This document shows, in pieces, positions 39,715 through 49,066 of a DNA stretch of 64,000 nt. Under the pieces are notes generated by a model. That model saw only the letters and a program-made list of their open reading frames with translations, was not told the origin of the DNA and searched no databases. The number at the start of each line of letters is the position of its first letter. Within the stretch, counting starts at the first letter, position 1. The translations under genes were made by a program, and so were the position numbers. Origin of the DNA: Bifidobacterium gallicum DSM 20093 = LMG 11596 (GTDB lineage Bacteria > Actinomycetota > Actinomycetes > Actinomycetales > Bifidobacteriaceae); assembly GCF_000741205.1 (NCBI RefSeq), contig NZ_JGYW01000011.1, positions 1 through 64,000 of the forward strand, in the 5' to 3' direction.

Positions 39715-39860
39715 ATAGGAGGCCATGTATCAGTCCCGCAATTTCTTGCGCCCTATGCCAAAACGGATATGATTCCCACATTGTTTCAAGCCATGCGGTC
39801 TAATGCTGGAACCAATGAGGCGCTCATGGTGCGCCTCCAGACACAAAGGGGCAGACAAGC

Positions 39861-40721
39861 ATGGCATATACCGTGGTGACCGGAGCGACAGGCGGATTGG
39901 GCAAACAACTGGCTTACCAAGCGGCACAAACAGGCCAGGACCTTGTGTTGACCGCCACGCATGCCGACGCGTTGACGCAACAACAGCAGATTATTGAGCA
40001 AACCTACCACGTACACGTGTACACGCTGGCCTGTGATTTGAGCGATGCCAACGCGGGCGTCACCATCCATGATTTCACGGCCTCGCATGGTCTTGATGTG
40101 ACTGAGCTGATCAATTGCGCGGGATTTGGATCATGGACGCGTTTCCTTGATGCCCCATGGTCAGCGATCAACGCCATGATGATGGTCAACATGCATGCGC
40201 TCACACAGTTGACCTATCTGTATGGCAACGACATGAAAGCGAAGCATCAGGGCCGCATCCTGAACATTTCCTCACTGGCCAGCCGCATGCCCGGCCCATA
40301 CATGGCGTTGTATTTTGCAACCAAAGCCTACGTGACCTCATTGGGCGTGGCATTGGCATACGAATTGCGCGGCAGCGGCGTGCACTGCACCACGATATGC
40401 CCAGGCCCGATCACGACCGGATTTGAAAAGAAAGCGGCCATGCATGGCAAGAACTTCTTCACGATGATGCATCCGGCCACGGCCGAGCAAGCCGCACGAT
40501 TCGCCTATCGTCGCATGCGCGCCGGCAAAACACTGGCGTTCCAAGGAGCTGGCGCCAAGCTTGGCGCATTCTGGGCACGAATCATGCCCACGCGCATCAT
40601 GACGGCCATCGCGGCAACGATGAATGGTGGCGACCCGACTCACGGCGCTGACGCATCAGCCACGTCGACCCCCAGCACAACTACAGCCTCATCCTCCACG
40701 CCACACAATACTGCCGCTTGA
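39861..40721 (+). CDS. short-chain dehydrogenase/reductase
   Basis: The 286-residue protein is a classical SDR: NAD(P)-binding TGATGGLGKQLA, a conserved NCAGFG, the active-site Ser in LNISSLAS and YFATKAY (the YxxxK pair). The closing CPGPITTGF is also typical. It resembles the DltE/YohF-like group of uncharacterised oxidoreductases; the substrate is unknown. A low-complexity Thr/Ser/Ala tail of about 30 residues ends the protein. GGGGC lies 10 nt before ATG 39861. It ends at a strong shared terminator. Confidence 0.85.
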   Translation: MAYTVVTGATGGLGKQLAYQAAQTGQDLVLTATHADALTQQQQIIEQTYHVHVYTLACDLSDANAGVTIHDFTASHGLDVTELINCAGFGSWTRFLDAPWSAINAMMMVNMHALTQLTYLYGNDMKAKHQGRILNISSLASRMPGPYMALYFATKAYVTSLGVALAYELRGSGVHCTTICPGPITTGFEKKAAMHGKNFFTMMHPATAEQAARFAYRRMRAGKTLAFQGAGAKLGAFWARIMPTRIMTAIAATMNGGDPTHGADASATSTPSTTTASSSTPHNTAA

Positions 40722-40766
40722 CATCATCCGTTTTGATTCTCGGCACGCCGGTTTATGACGGGAGCA

Positions 40767-40813
40767 ATAACCATTGGGCTGTCCATCGTGAAGATGGACA
40801 GCCCAATGGTTAT
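40767..40813. terminator. 20-bp perfect stem between convergent SDR and DEAD-box genes
   Basis: The arms ATAACCATTGGGCTGTCCAT (40767-40786) and ATGGACAGCCCAATGGTTAT (40794-40813) are exact complements with a 7-nt loop, CGTGAAG. It probably ends transcripts from both sides. Confidence 0.85.
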
Positions 40814-40849
40814 ACGACGCGGTGTCGTGTTTGCGTACAGCGCGCCTGT

Positions 40850-42838
40850 TCAGCGTTTCTTGCCGGAACGGCGCTTCTTGTTCACGCTCGAGAACAGCGT
40901 GGCATGCTGTTTGGCACGTATGCGCTTGGGGCTGCCTTGATGCCCACGCTGCTCGGACTTGCGTCGCATCTTGCTGTCATGGCGTGCGGCATTACGTTCT
41001 CGCCGATCATCTTGCGCACGTTGATGGGCTTGCTTGCGCCGGTCTTGACGTTTCGCCGATTCGGAGCGTTCGTCACGGTTGAACGCATCGCCGTCACGGC
41101 GCATGCTCACACGATCGTTACGACCGTTTCGATTCGAAGCATGGCCTTTCTGGGCGTTGCGGCGCTTACGTGAATGCGCATTGCCGCGTTCCACGTCACG
41201 CGAGGCTTCATCCGTCCAGTCCTGCACATGCTCGGCATGGAACTTGGCCAAGGTGGCATCCAACGGTTTGCCTTGGGCCAGCAATCGTTCAGCCGCCCGC
41301 ATGCGGCGACGGTCCTTCTTCGCCTTGCGTTCGGCAATCAGTCGCGCCTCACGTTCCTGTTCGGTTTCCTGACGCTGCGGTTTGGCGCGTCCGCGATCTT
41401 TGCGACCGCCACGATTGTTGCGTTCGGGGCGGCTTGAGCCACGTCCTTCATGACGATTTCTGCGGTTGCGAGGATTGCCTGCCGGTTGCGTCTTGTCCAA
41501 ATCCCATCCGAACACGGGTTCAGCGACTTCGCCGATCAACGCGATGACTTCATCATCGTTCACATTGACTTGATGCGGCTTGGCGTCAATGTTCGCGCGA
41601 TGCAACAACGATTTGACATAGCGACGCTGGTCGGGTGTCATGATTGTGATCACATCGCCTTCGCGGCCGGCGCGCGCCGTACGGCCCGAACGGTGCAAGA
41701 ACGCTTTGGGATCTTCGGGAGGATCGACCTGAACGACCAGATCAACACCGCTGACGTCAATGCCTCGTGCCGCCACATCGGTGGCGACAAGCACGTTGAC
41801 ATTGCCTTGTTCAAACGCGGCCAAGTTGCGGTCACGCTGGTTCTGGCTCAAATTGCCATGCAGTTCCGCAGCCGGAATGCCTTGCTGGGTCAGCGATTTG
41901 GCGAGTTTCTTCGCCTGGAACTTCGTGCGCGTGAACAGGATGCGCCGACCGGTGCCAGATGCCAGTGCACGCACGAGTTCGGGCTTGTCACTGCGTGAGA
42001 TCACAAACACATGGTGGGTCATTGAATCGACGTGCGCATTCGCCTCATCCACGCTGTGCACAATCGGATCATGCAGGAATTCATTGACGACAGCATCCAC
42101 ACCATGGTCCAACGTGGCGGAAAACAGCATGTGCTGTGCATTAGGGCGAATCTGTGAAAGCAACCGTTTGATGGGTGGCAGGAATCCCATGTCGGCCATT
42201 TCGTCGGCCTCATCGATGATCACGATTTGCACGGCGTCCAGTGTCAGTGCGCCCTGTTCAAGCAGATCCTCAAGACGTCCCGGGCATGCCACAACAATGT
42301 CAGCGCCGGCTTTGAGGTCGCCGATCTGGCGTGAATAGCGCACGCCGCCATACACGGTGGTCGTGCTGATGCCATAGATGTTGGCCAATGGTTCAAGCAC
42401 ATCATTGATCTGATTGGCCAGTTCGCGCGTCGGCGCCAACACGAGGCCACGCGGATGCGGTACGAATCCCGCTTCCATGCGTTCGGCACGATGGCGTTTT
42501 TGCACTTGTTTGACGGCTTTGCGGAACTCGGCCATCGAATCTTCAGCGCCGAACGAGCCGTCGACCTCGCCGAGGCGTGCGACGAGTGGAATCGAAAAAG
42601 CAAGCGTCTTGCCCGAGCCAGTGCGTCCTCGGCCGAGCACATCACGGCCCGACAGCGAATCAGGCAGCGTATCGCGTTGAATGGGGAACGCCGTGGTCTT
42701 GTCATCGGCGTTGAGCACGCGCACCAAGGGTCCGGGCACGCCAAGCTCGGCGAATGTCACGGATTCTTCGTGTGCGGCGGATTCATCAAAATCAGCGGAC
42801 GTTTCAATATCCGCAAGCGTTGTATGGTGTGGCACCAT
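40850..42838 (-). CDS. DEAD-box RNA helicase with a basic C-terminal tail
   Basis: The 662-residue protein has the full DEAD-box motif series: Q-motif region TAFPIQRDTLP, GRTGSGKT (motif I), APTRELANQI (Ia), IIDEADEMADMG (II), SATLDH (III), TDVAARGIDV and HRSGRTARAGREG (V/VI). It unwinds or remodels RNA, often in ribosome assembly or cold adaptation. The last 230 residues are rich in Arg, Lys, Asn, Glu and Asp (NRGGRKDRGRAKPQRQETEQ and similar), a disordered RNA-binding tail. GAAAGG precedes the start. Confidence 0.95.
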   Translation of the reverse strand: MVPHHTTLADIETSADFDESAAHEESVTFAELGVPGPLVRVLNADDKTTAFPIQRDTLPDSLSGRDVLGRGRTGSGKTLAFSIPLVARLGEVDGSFGAEDSMAEFRKAVKQVQKRHRAERMEAGFVPHPRGLVLAPTRELANQINDVLEPLANIYGISTTTVYGGVRYSRQIGDLKAGADIVVACPGRLEDLLEQGALTLDAVQIVIIDEADEMADMGFLPPIKRLLSQIRPNAQHMLFSATLDHGVDAVVNEFLHDPIVHSVDEANAHVDSMTHHVFVISRSDKPELVRALASGTGRRILFTRTKFQAKKLAKSLTQQGIPAAELHGNLSQNQRDRNLAAFEQGNVNVLVATDVAARGIDVSGVDLVVQVDPPEDPKAFLHRSGRTARAGREGDVITIMTPDQRRYVKSLLHRANIDAKPHQVNVNDDEVIALIGEVAEPVFGWDLDKTQPAGNPRNRRNRHEGRGSSRPERNNRGGRKDRGRAKPQRQETEQEREARLIAERKAKKDRRRMRAAERLLAQGKPLDATLAKFHAEHVQDWTDEASRDVERGNAHSRKRRNAQKGHASNRNGRNDRVSMRRDGDAFNRDERSESAKRQDRRKQAHQRAQDDRRERNAARHDSKMRRKSEQRGHQGSPKRIRAKQHATLFSSVNKKRRSGKKR

Positions 42839-42976
42839 GGCCTTTCGTCTTGAAGTTCATGCGCGGCAACGGCGCAAACTCGTCAATTGTAGCCAACGGT
42901 GCCTACTTTGCCGCGGGGAACACCCCCTCCCATATGCAACGCAGTGTCTTGCGTAAAAACAATGCCACGCACCAAC

Positions 42977-43012
42977 CAAAAGGAGGGAACCGCATCAGCG
43001 GTTCCCTCCCCT
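42977..43012 (-). terminator. uracil permease terminator
   Basis: On the minus strand GGAGGGAACCGC and GCGGTTCCCTCC form a 12-bp stem with a 4-nt loop, followed by TTTT. Confidence 0.85.
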
Positions 43013-43040
43013 AATGGTGCGCGAAGAACGTCAACTCACG

Positions 43041-44393
43041 TTAGTCTATATCGCGCGTCGCGTTGCGGAACTGCGCTTCTTCATGCGCTTCGCGACGTTC
43101 AATCACTTCGGCTTCATGCGCCGTGCGTGGCACGGTGCCCGTCAAGCGGCCGATGCCCTTGAGGCCGTGGTAGGCCACGAGCACCACGATGGAACCGATG
43201 GCGATGCCGTTGAACTGGATGTCGTTGAACGCGAACTGGAAGTTGGCGATGCCGATGATCATGGTGATGGCCGCGGTCATCAGGTTGAGCGGCTTGGCGA
43301 AATCAACTTTGTTGTCGACCCAGATTTGCACGCCGATCATGCCGATCATGCCATAGAGCAACGTGCATACGCCGCCGAGCACGCCAGCCGGAATCGTGTT
43401 GATGATCGCACCGAACTTGGGGCACAAGCTCAAAATCAACGCGAATGCCGCAGCACACCAGTAGGCGGCTGTCGAATAGACTTTCGTGGCAGCCATAACG
43501 CCAATGTTCTCGCCATAGGTTGTGGTACCGGAACCACCGCCAAAACCGGCGATCGAGGTGCCCAAACCGTCAGCGAACAACGCCGAACCAATCATGTCGT
43601 CATAGTTGCGCCCCGTCATGGCGGCCACGGATTTGACATGGCCCACGTTCTCGGCAATCAGCACGAGCACCACGGGCAGGAACATCGGCAGCACAGCGAA
43701 ATCAACCTGTGGCAGATGGAATTGCGGAATGCCGACCCAATCGGCTTGGCCCACCGGACCAAAATCCACTTGGCCGCGCATGCAGGCATAGGCGTAGCCA
43801 ATCAGCACACCCAGCAAAATGTTCAAGCGTCCCAGCAATCCTTTGAACAGGATCGCGCACAACAGCACAGCCAGCAACGTGATCAGTGCCGTGTCGGGTG
43901 CAGCCTGGAAGTTCGTCCACACGGTTGGAGCCAAGTTGAAGCCGATGATCGCCACAATGGCGCCGTTGACAACAGGAGGCATGATGCGATCGATCCAATG
44001 GGCACCCGCATAATGCACGAGCACGCCCACCAGCGCAAGCAAAATACCGGTGCACATGATACCGAAACTCGCTGCCGCAATGCCTTTGCCCGCAGCAGTG
44101 ACCGCCGTGATCGGCGCGATGAAACCGAACGAGGAACCCAAGTAGCTTGGCAGGATGTTCTTGTTGATCAACAGGAACAATGCCGTGGAGAATGCCGTGA
44201 AGAACAACGTGGTTGACGGATCAAATCCCGTCAAAATCGGCACGAGGAATGTCGCACCGAACATGGCCACCACATGCTGGGCGCCAATACCGACGACTCG
44301 TGACCACGCGAGACGCTCATCCGGTTCAACAATCTCCCCTGGTTTCAGCGTTTTGCCGTCTCCATGGAGTTGCCATGAGAACAACTTGGACAT
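43041..44393 (-). CDS. uraA: uracil permease (NCS2 family)
   Basis: The 450-residue transporter has about 14 TM segments and the NCS2 landmarks RVVGIGAQHVVAMFGATFLVPIL near residue 32, PSYLGSSFGFIAP, GPVGQADWVG, and VLIAENVGHV followed by GLGTSIAGFGGGSGTTTYGENIGVMA. The QH and NVGH features and overall closeness to UraA make uracil the likely substrate. ATG at 44393 follows AAGGATGG; a longer frame to 44480 begins in unlikely hydrophilic sequence. Confidence 0.92.
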   Translation of the reverse strand: MSKLFSWQLHGDGKTLKPGEIVEPDERLAWSRVVGIGAQHVVAMFGATFLVPILTGFDPSTTLFFTAFSTALFLLINKNILPSYLGSSFGFIAPITAVTAAGKGIAAASFGIMCTGILLALVGVLVHYAGAHWIDRIMPPVVNGAIVAIIGFNLAPTVWTNFQAAPDTALITLLAVLLCAILFKGLLGRLNILLGVLIGYAYACMRGQVDFGPVGQADWVGIPQFHLPQVDFAVLPMFLPVVLVLIAENVGHVKSVAAMTGRNYDDMIGSALFADGLGTSIAGFGGGSGTTTYGENIGVMAATKVYSTAAYWCAAAFALILSLCPKFGAIINTIPAGVLGGVCTLLYGMIGMIGVQIWVDNKVDFAKPLNLMTAAITMIIGIANFQFAFNDIQFNGIAIGSIVVLVAYHGLKGIGRLTGTVPRTAHEAEVIERREAHEEAQFRNATRDID

Positions 44394-44692
44394 AGGACTA
44401 CCATCCTTGAATTTCTTCTCTTCTGGGGATGGCGAATTTCCAACGCCACGAATTGGCGTCAGGCAGCCTGATTGGCCCATGCCCCGTAGGCATCAAAGGT
44501 CATGGTCTGCCGCACACGGATTTCCGCCTCGCACATTGTACTCGATGACGCGTTACATGCATATGACTTGACGAGAGCGGCCTCGTTGTTACGGATTGAT
44601 ATGACGGTGCGGTAAGCCATATGATGGGTTGCGGAAATCAATAAAAAAGGACGGCCCTTGATGGACCGTCCCGGAACAATACTGCAGTGCAT
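44394..44692. other. intergenic region between uraA and the YeiH-family gene
   Basis: No gene is seen in these 299 bases apart from the terminator at 44643-44672. The uraA promoter should lie in the left part. Confidence 0.6.
44643..44672 (-). terminator. terminator of the YeiH-family gene
   Basis: On the minus strand GGACGGTCC and GGGCCGTCC (one mismatch) form a hairpin directly followed by TTTTTT, 20 nt past the stop at 44693. Confidence 0.85.
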
Positions 44693-45811
44693 TTAGAAGA
44701 ACAGCATGGCGATCAGCACACACAAGCCGAGCAGGATGACCGACGCAATCGCGCTGGCCAGCAAGGCTTTGCCTCCACGTTTGGCGAGCACGGTGAAGTT
44801 CACGTTGATGCCGAGCGCGGCCATGGCCATGCCCAACAGAATGTAGGCGATATCCACGCAAACGTTCGAGAACTGCTGGCCGCCCTGGCCCCACCAGCTG
44901 ATGAACAGCGTGCCGAGCACGGAAGCGGCGATGAAGCCGAGCATGAACCACGGGAACGCGATCTTGCGCTTGCCGTCGGACTTGACGTCGGACTTGGTCT
45001 TGTCCCACCAAATGGCGATCAGAATGGCGGCCACAACGAGCATCAGCACACGCGAAAGCTTCATGATCATGGCCATTGTCTCACCTTCGGCGCCAAGCGC
45101 GGCACCCACGGCCACGGCGTGCGCGATCTCATGCAGCGAACCGCCGGCGACAATGCCCAACTGTTCTTTTGACAAGCCTGTCATCGGACCGAACACGAGT
45201 TCAATCAACGCGAAAATCACACCCATGATGGCCACGATGGCCACAGCGATGACCTCGTCGTTGGACTTCTCTTCAGCCTTGTGTTTGCTGACCTTGATGG
45301 AACCGGAAATCGCCATGACAGCCGCGGCGCCGCAGATACCCGTACCACCTGCCACAAGGATGGCCAACAGCGGATCGACGCCGAGCCAACGGGCGATCGT
45401 ATAGGTCATGACAACGGTGACGGCCACGATAACGGCGGCCAATGGCAAACATTTGATACCGGTCGTGAACAGCACGTCCAAATTGAGTTTGAAACCGAGC
45501 AGAATGATGCCCAGACGCAACAGTTTGTTGGCGATCAAACCGGCGGCGTCCTTGACACCTGCAGCGCGGATCTCGTTGTTACGCACATACCAGGCGCGAA
45601 TCGGGAACTGCACGATCATGCCGATCAGCAGTGCGATAATCAACGCGCCAAGCAAACTGAAACCCGGATACTGCTTGAGCCATGCGCCAATGAATGATGC
45701 AATCAAGGTGATGACGGCGATTACAGCCATCTGAGGGGTTGCGATACGCTTGCCCCACTTCTTACAGAACTCTTTCACCTTTTCTTTATAGCGCGCCCGC
45801 TCGCCCAACAT
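44693..45811 (-). CDS. YeiH-family putative sulfate exporter
   Basis: The 372-residue protein has about ten TM segments and the PSE/YeiH pattern: LLRLGIILLGFKLNLDVLF, LLAILVAGGTGICGAAAVMAISG, VAIVAIMGVIFALIELV and GGSLHEIAHAVAVGAA. Members of this family are annotated as sulfate exporters, but the substrate is not established. A basic N-terminal tail (GERARYKEKVKEFCKKWGKR) precedes the first helix. ATG at 45811 lacks an obvious ribosome-binding site; a GTG at 45778 is an alternative. Confidence 0.85.
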   Translation of the reverse strand: MLGERARYKEKVKEFCKKWGKRIATPQMAVIAVITLIASFIGAWLKQYPGFSLLGALIIALLIGMIVQFPIRAWYVRNNEIRAAGVKDAAGLIANKLLRLGIILLGFKLNLDVLFTTGIKCLPLAAVIVAVTVVMTYTIARWLGVDPLLAILVAGGTGICGAAAVMAISGSIKVSKHKAEEKSNDEVIAVAIVAIMGVIFALIELVFGPMTGLSKEQLGIVAGGSLHEIAHAVAVGAALGAEGETMAMIMKLSRVLMLVVAAILIAIWWDKTKSDVKSDGKRKIAFPWFMLGFIAASVLGTLFISWWGQGGQQFSNVCVDIAYILLGMAMAALGINVNFTVLAKRGGKALLASAIASVILLGLCVLIAMLFF

Positions 45812-46003
45812 TGTTGCGTTTGGTCAAGGACGAGCAACGATTTCTCCTATATTTCCGCCCACCCTTCATAGCGTTCCCAGCTTGACATGCTTACGATGCG
45901 CAAGTACGCGAACGCAAGCGGCTAGCGGCGCGCTGGAATCGCTGGCGCAACGTCGCGCCCTGAAACAGCCCTCAAGCGTCCTGAAACGGAAAGGATCGTT
46001 GTC

Positions 46004-47104
46004 ATGTCCACCAACCCATATCCCTTCATCCCCTATGCGCAACGTCCCGATGATCTTGATGACGCGACGATGGCGACAATCGCGCAGTATTGGACGGAAA
46101 CCACAGCGGACCTTGCCCCATTGCGGCAGGCGGGAGGTGCCGCGGCGCGCATCGCCGAACATATCGCAGCCGATCGACTCGGCATCGCACGATTTGACTA
46201 CCCGCGTACTGACCATTGGATTGATCCTGAGGGTGTTGACGTGTTTGCCGACATGCCTTACCTGCCGGACGGCGGATATGACAACGGGCAGGTGCGCGGC
46301 CACTTGCTCGACCTGTATCTGCCTCACGAACGCGTGCTGACGGGCGGCAATACGTGCCCCGTGTTCATCGATATCCACGGCGGCGGATTTAGCTACGGAT
46401 ACAAGGAACTGAACCGTAATTTTTGCACGCATCTGGCCGCGCTGGGCTTTGCCGTGTTCTCGTTGAACTACCGGCCGGCGCCGCAGACGAATCTTGCAGG
46501 ACAACTGGCCGACATCCAGGCTGCGCTGCGGTGGATCCGGGATGCGGCCAACGCTGGACGATGGCCGATCAGCCCATCCAACATGTTCCTGACGGGAGAT
46601 TCGGCGGGCGGCGCGTTGGCGTGGCTGACGATGGTCATGGAAAGTGACCGGCGTGCGGCCGCAGCGTTCGGCATTGTTCAAGGTGCGTCGGGACTGCCGT
46701 TGCAGGGAGCCGCGCTGGTCAGCGGCGTGTTTGATTTGGGTGCCCAACCGCAGGAGTTCGCAGTCTCAGTGCGCAAGCGACTGGCGGACGGATTGGGGGA
46801 CGCATTCTTTGACGGCATCGCAGGTGACGGTGTGGATTGGCTGAATCCCGCGGATGCACTCGCACATATGAACCGCGTTCCTGCAGTGTATCTGGTGACA
46901 AGTTCCGATGATTTTGTGCAGAGCGAATCATTGCATTTGGCCACACTGCTGGCTCAGCACGGCGCGGATTTTCAACTCAACGATGTCAAAGTGCCATGCA
47001 CGCAAACGCTGGGCCATGTGTTCCCCGTGTGTTTGACATGGCTGGCGCAGAGCGTGCAGGTACTTGAGCAGATACGCGATTTCGCGTTGACGCGTTGCCG
47101 ATGA
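46004..47104 (+). CDS. alpha/beta hydrolase, HSL-type esterase/lipase
   Basis: The 366-residue enzyme carries HGGGFSYG (oxyanion hole) and GDSAGGALAWL (nucleophile Ser), the pair that defines the hormone-sensitive-lipase group. A candidate acid is in SSDDFVQ and the catalytic His in GHVF. It has no signal peptide, so it is probably cytoplasmic. It acts on short-chain esters or acylated sugars by family analogy; the true substrate is unknown. GGAAAGG lies 11 nt upstream. It is divergent from the YeiH-family gene. Confidence 0.87.
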   Translation: MSTNPYPFIPYAQRPDDLDDATMATIAQYWTETTADLAPLRQAGGAAARIAEHIAADRLGIARFDYPRTDHWIDPEGVDVFADMPYLPDGGYDNGQVRGHLLDLYLPHERVLTGGNTCPVFIDIHGGGFSYGYKELNRNFCTHLAALGFAVFSLNYRPAPQTNLAGQLADIQAALRWIRDAANAGRWPISPSNMFLTGDSAGGALAWLTMVMESDRRAAAAFGIVQGASGLPLQGAALVSGVFDLGAQPQEFAVSVRKRLADGLGDAFFDGIAGDGVDWLNPADALAHMNRVPAVYLVTSSDDFVQSESLHLATLLAQHGADFQLNDVKVPCTQTLGHVFPVCLTWLAQSVQVLEQIRDFALTRCR

Positions 47105-47177
47105 ACGATACCGTGCAGTTGAGGAACGAGGCAGCTATAACGCGGCACTAGTCCTCAATACTTGGGCAATAACGATG

Positions 47178-47229
47178 AAGCTGTTCAGCATGCCTGATTG
47201 AGCATCGGGATGCTGAACAGCTTTTGTTT
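47178..47229 (+). terminator. esterase gene terminator
   Basis: AAGCTGTTCAGCAT and ATGCTGAACAGCTT form a 14-bp stem followed by TTGTTT. Confidence 0.75.
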
Positions 47230-47309
47230 CATGCGGCTGGGCATTGGATTGCCCAAGCCGGGGTCGGACGGAATGGGGAATCGGTACGCTCGGCTAGGGC
47301 GCCCTGCCC

Positions 47310-47688
47310 TCAGTGCGCCATCATGTCTTGCGCCACCTCATGACCGCTCATGTTGTCGGGATAATAGGTTGGCCAATGGTCCATTTCCTTGAGCGTCTCT
47401 TCATGCGATGTGTTGGATGCGAACAGGTGGAAGTGGGACGCTTTGTCTGGCGCAATACCATGGTCGGAGAATTGCACGATATGCAGCACACCATCGGGCA
47501 CCGGGCCTTGCGCCGTGAACAAATAGCGCACGCCATTGGTTGACGGAAGCGGCCACAGTGACCATCGTGCTGCATTGGTCTTGCATGACTGCGTTGGTGG
47601 CGCTTTGGGAAATGGCTGTGGTCGGTGCTTGTGCAGCAAGCTTATGCCACATCCATAGGCCCGTCGTCACTGATGCCACGAGCGCCAC
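47310..47688 (-). pseudogene. small membrane/secreted protein with a frameshift
   Basis: A GTG at 47688 with GGAG 5 nt upstream opens MALVASVTTGLWMWHKLAA, a signal or TM helix, then CSTMVTVAASVNQW. That frame then degenerates, while a second frame continues GVRYLFTAQGPVPDGVLH through DHGIAPDKASHFHLFASN and ends at 47310 with HEVAQDMMAH. The two halves join near 47525-47560 only if one base is gained or lost. I infer either a frameshifted pseudogene or a sequencing error. The C-terminal part is Asp/His/Met-rich and I do not recognise its family. Confidence 0.5.
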
Positions 47689-47884
47689 GGCAGCTCCATG
47701 TTTACGGTGAACTCAACTCCACAAAACTCAACTTTTCTGTCTATCCCCAGCTTCCCATCGGCCTTTCCTCACACAGAGCAAGCCCTACACCCAGTCAACT
47801 GGCCACCCAATACCCAGCCGCACAGCAGTCCCCTCCCTGAATGGCTGCGTAGAGTAGGTATTACCAACCAAAAGGAGGAACACA

Positions 47885-48403
47885 ATGTTCCAAGACAATA
47901 CAACCAACCAGATGACTCAAGATGAAGGCGCCAGCTCAGACGGCGACACCGATTATCAGAATCAAACCAACCAGCAAGACGAGCGCGACAGCGAAGCGAC
48001 GAACGGCAACGAAATAGGCAACAACGCGTCAGATAGCAACAGTTCGGACGGCCAGCACAATGACCACGCCAACAACGGCACCGCAGCAGACAATCCGGTA
48101 GACGCCGAGTACATGGCCAACGATTTCCAGCACGAAGGCGAGTACCGCGCCATGGCTCCTGACCAGGACGACACTGACAACGCCAACACCACAGACGAGA
48201 CCGACGGTTCACCCGCAGACGGCATCGAAGCTCCCAACGCAGACGGAACCGGCATCATGGACCCGGACGACCCGCGCATCGGAGAAGGGGACGAAAACGG
48301 CGGTGTCGGCGCTGAACGAGGCAACCAATCGCAAGGCGCTTCCTACAACGAAGCCAACGGCCAGCAACCCATGCAGGCCCTGAACGCATCCACGCGCAAC
48401 TAA
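47885..48403 (+). CDS. very acidic, Asn/Asp/Gly-rich protein of unknown function
   Basis: The start is supported by AAAGGAGG, 6-7 nt before ATG 47885, one of the best ribosome-binding sites in the window. The 172-residue product is almost entirely Asp, Asn, Gly, Glu, Gln, Thr and Ser, with few hydrophobic residues, no Cys and no signal peptide. It should be disordered and strongly negative. The only less repetitive parts are AEYMANDFQHEGEYRAM and GIMDPDDPRIGEGDENGG. I do not recognise a family. It lies in a patch of degenerate genes. Confidence 0.65.
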   Translation: MFQDNTTNQMTQDEGASSDGDTDYQNQTNQQDERDSEATNGNEIGNNASDSNSSDGQHNDHANNGTAADNPVDAEYMANDFQHEGEYRAMAPDQDDTDNANTTDETDGSPADGIEAPNADGTGIMDPDDPRIGEGDENGGVGAERGNQSQGASYNEANGQQPMQALNASTRN

Positions 48404-48540
48404 TCCAACCCAAGCATTGCCTTACCGGCATCTGCTTGAATCCCCTCCAGTGACCGTAGGCCCCTCCCCTGCCCGCGGCCACTTTCTGCGTTTAATCGGA
48501 ACCATACAGCCAATAATTATTCGATAGCTGCACAACAACT

Positions 48541-48919
48541 ATGTGCGGTGTCCCGAATACAGTAGAAATCACCTCCGCGAGACTGGATACGGTGTATCGG
48601 CGCGTGAAGGACTTTAAGAACATCTGCGCCCATGATGAGCGGCTATACTGCGCACATTCGCACGACAACAATGCCACGGTGTTCCAGCTTGTCCGAGATT
48701 TGCGTTTCCTGGCCACTAAGCCACAATATCTTGAATTCTTACAACAGCTGCGGTCATTGCTTACCAAGTTAGGAAAAGAAATTCCCGAACGCATGGCCTA
48801 TGTATACACGTGTATACACGGCTATGGGATTCTCCGAGATTACCGACCTCGATGCACACATGAATGAGATTAGAAAATGCTACTCTATCCATGCGAAGCG
48901 TGATGAGCCTAAGAAATGA
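48541..48919 (+). pseudogene. Abi_2/AbiF-like protein remnant, frameshifted by a 10-bp duplication
   Basis: The frame from 48541 contains RLDTVYRRVKDFKNICAHDERLY, close to the conserved RNICAHHERLY region near the C-terminus of Abi_2 abortive-infection proteins. VFQLVRDLRFLATKPQYLEFLQQLRSLL follows. The N-terminal two thirds are absent, and the frame is closed upstream by a stop. At 48801-48820 the sequence TGTATACACG occurs twice in tandem. Removing one copy restores a frame reading AMGFSEITDLDAHMNE, the expected family ending, to a stop at 48919. The segment is AT-richer than its neighbours. Confidence 0.72.
48801..48820. repeat. 10-bp tandem duplication
   Basis: TGTATACACG at 48801-48810 is repeated exactly at 48811-48820. 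Each unit is 10 bp, so one extra copy shifts the reading frame by one. Confidence 0.9.
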
Positions 48920-48998
48920 ACTGGTTTTCAAAATATCGAGGTAGCACCCTGTCATGGATGCGAATGCAGTGCTTCCAAGCATTTTTGACAAACGTGAA

Positions 48999-49052
48999 AA
49001 ACGGCGTGCTTCCAGGGTTCCGCATGGTGAAACCGTTGGAAGCACGCCGTTT
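48999..49052. terminator. terminator after ychF
   Basis: AAACGGCGTGCTTCCA (48999-49014) pairs with TGGAAGCACGCCGTTT (49037-49052), a 16-bp perfect stem, ending 15 nt from the ychF stop. Confidence 0.8.
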
Positions 49053-49066
49053 CTTATGGTTTTGGT

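Noticed and set aside
43014-44216. 400-codon open frame antisense to the uracil permease
   Set aside because: His/Gln/Arg-rich shadow of a strongly supported gene on the other strand.
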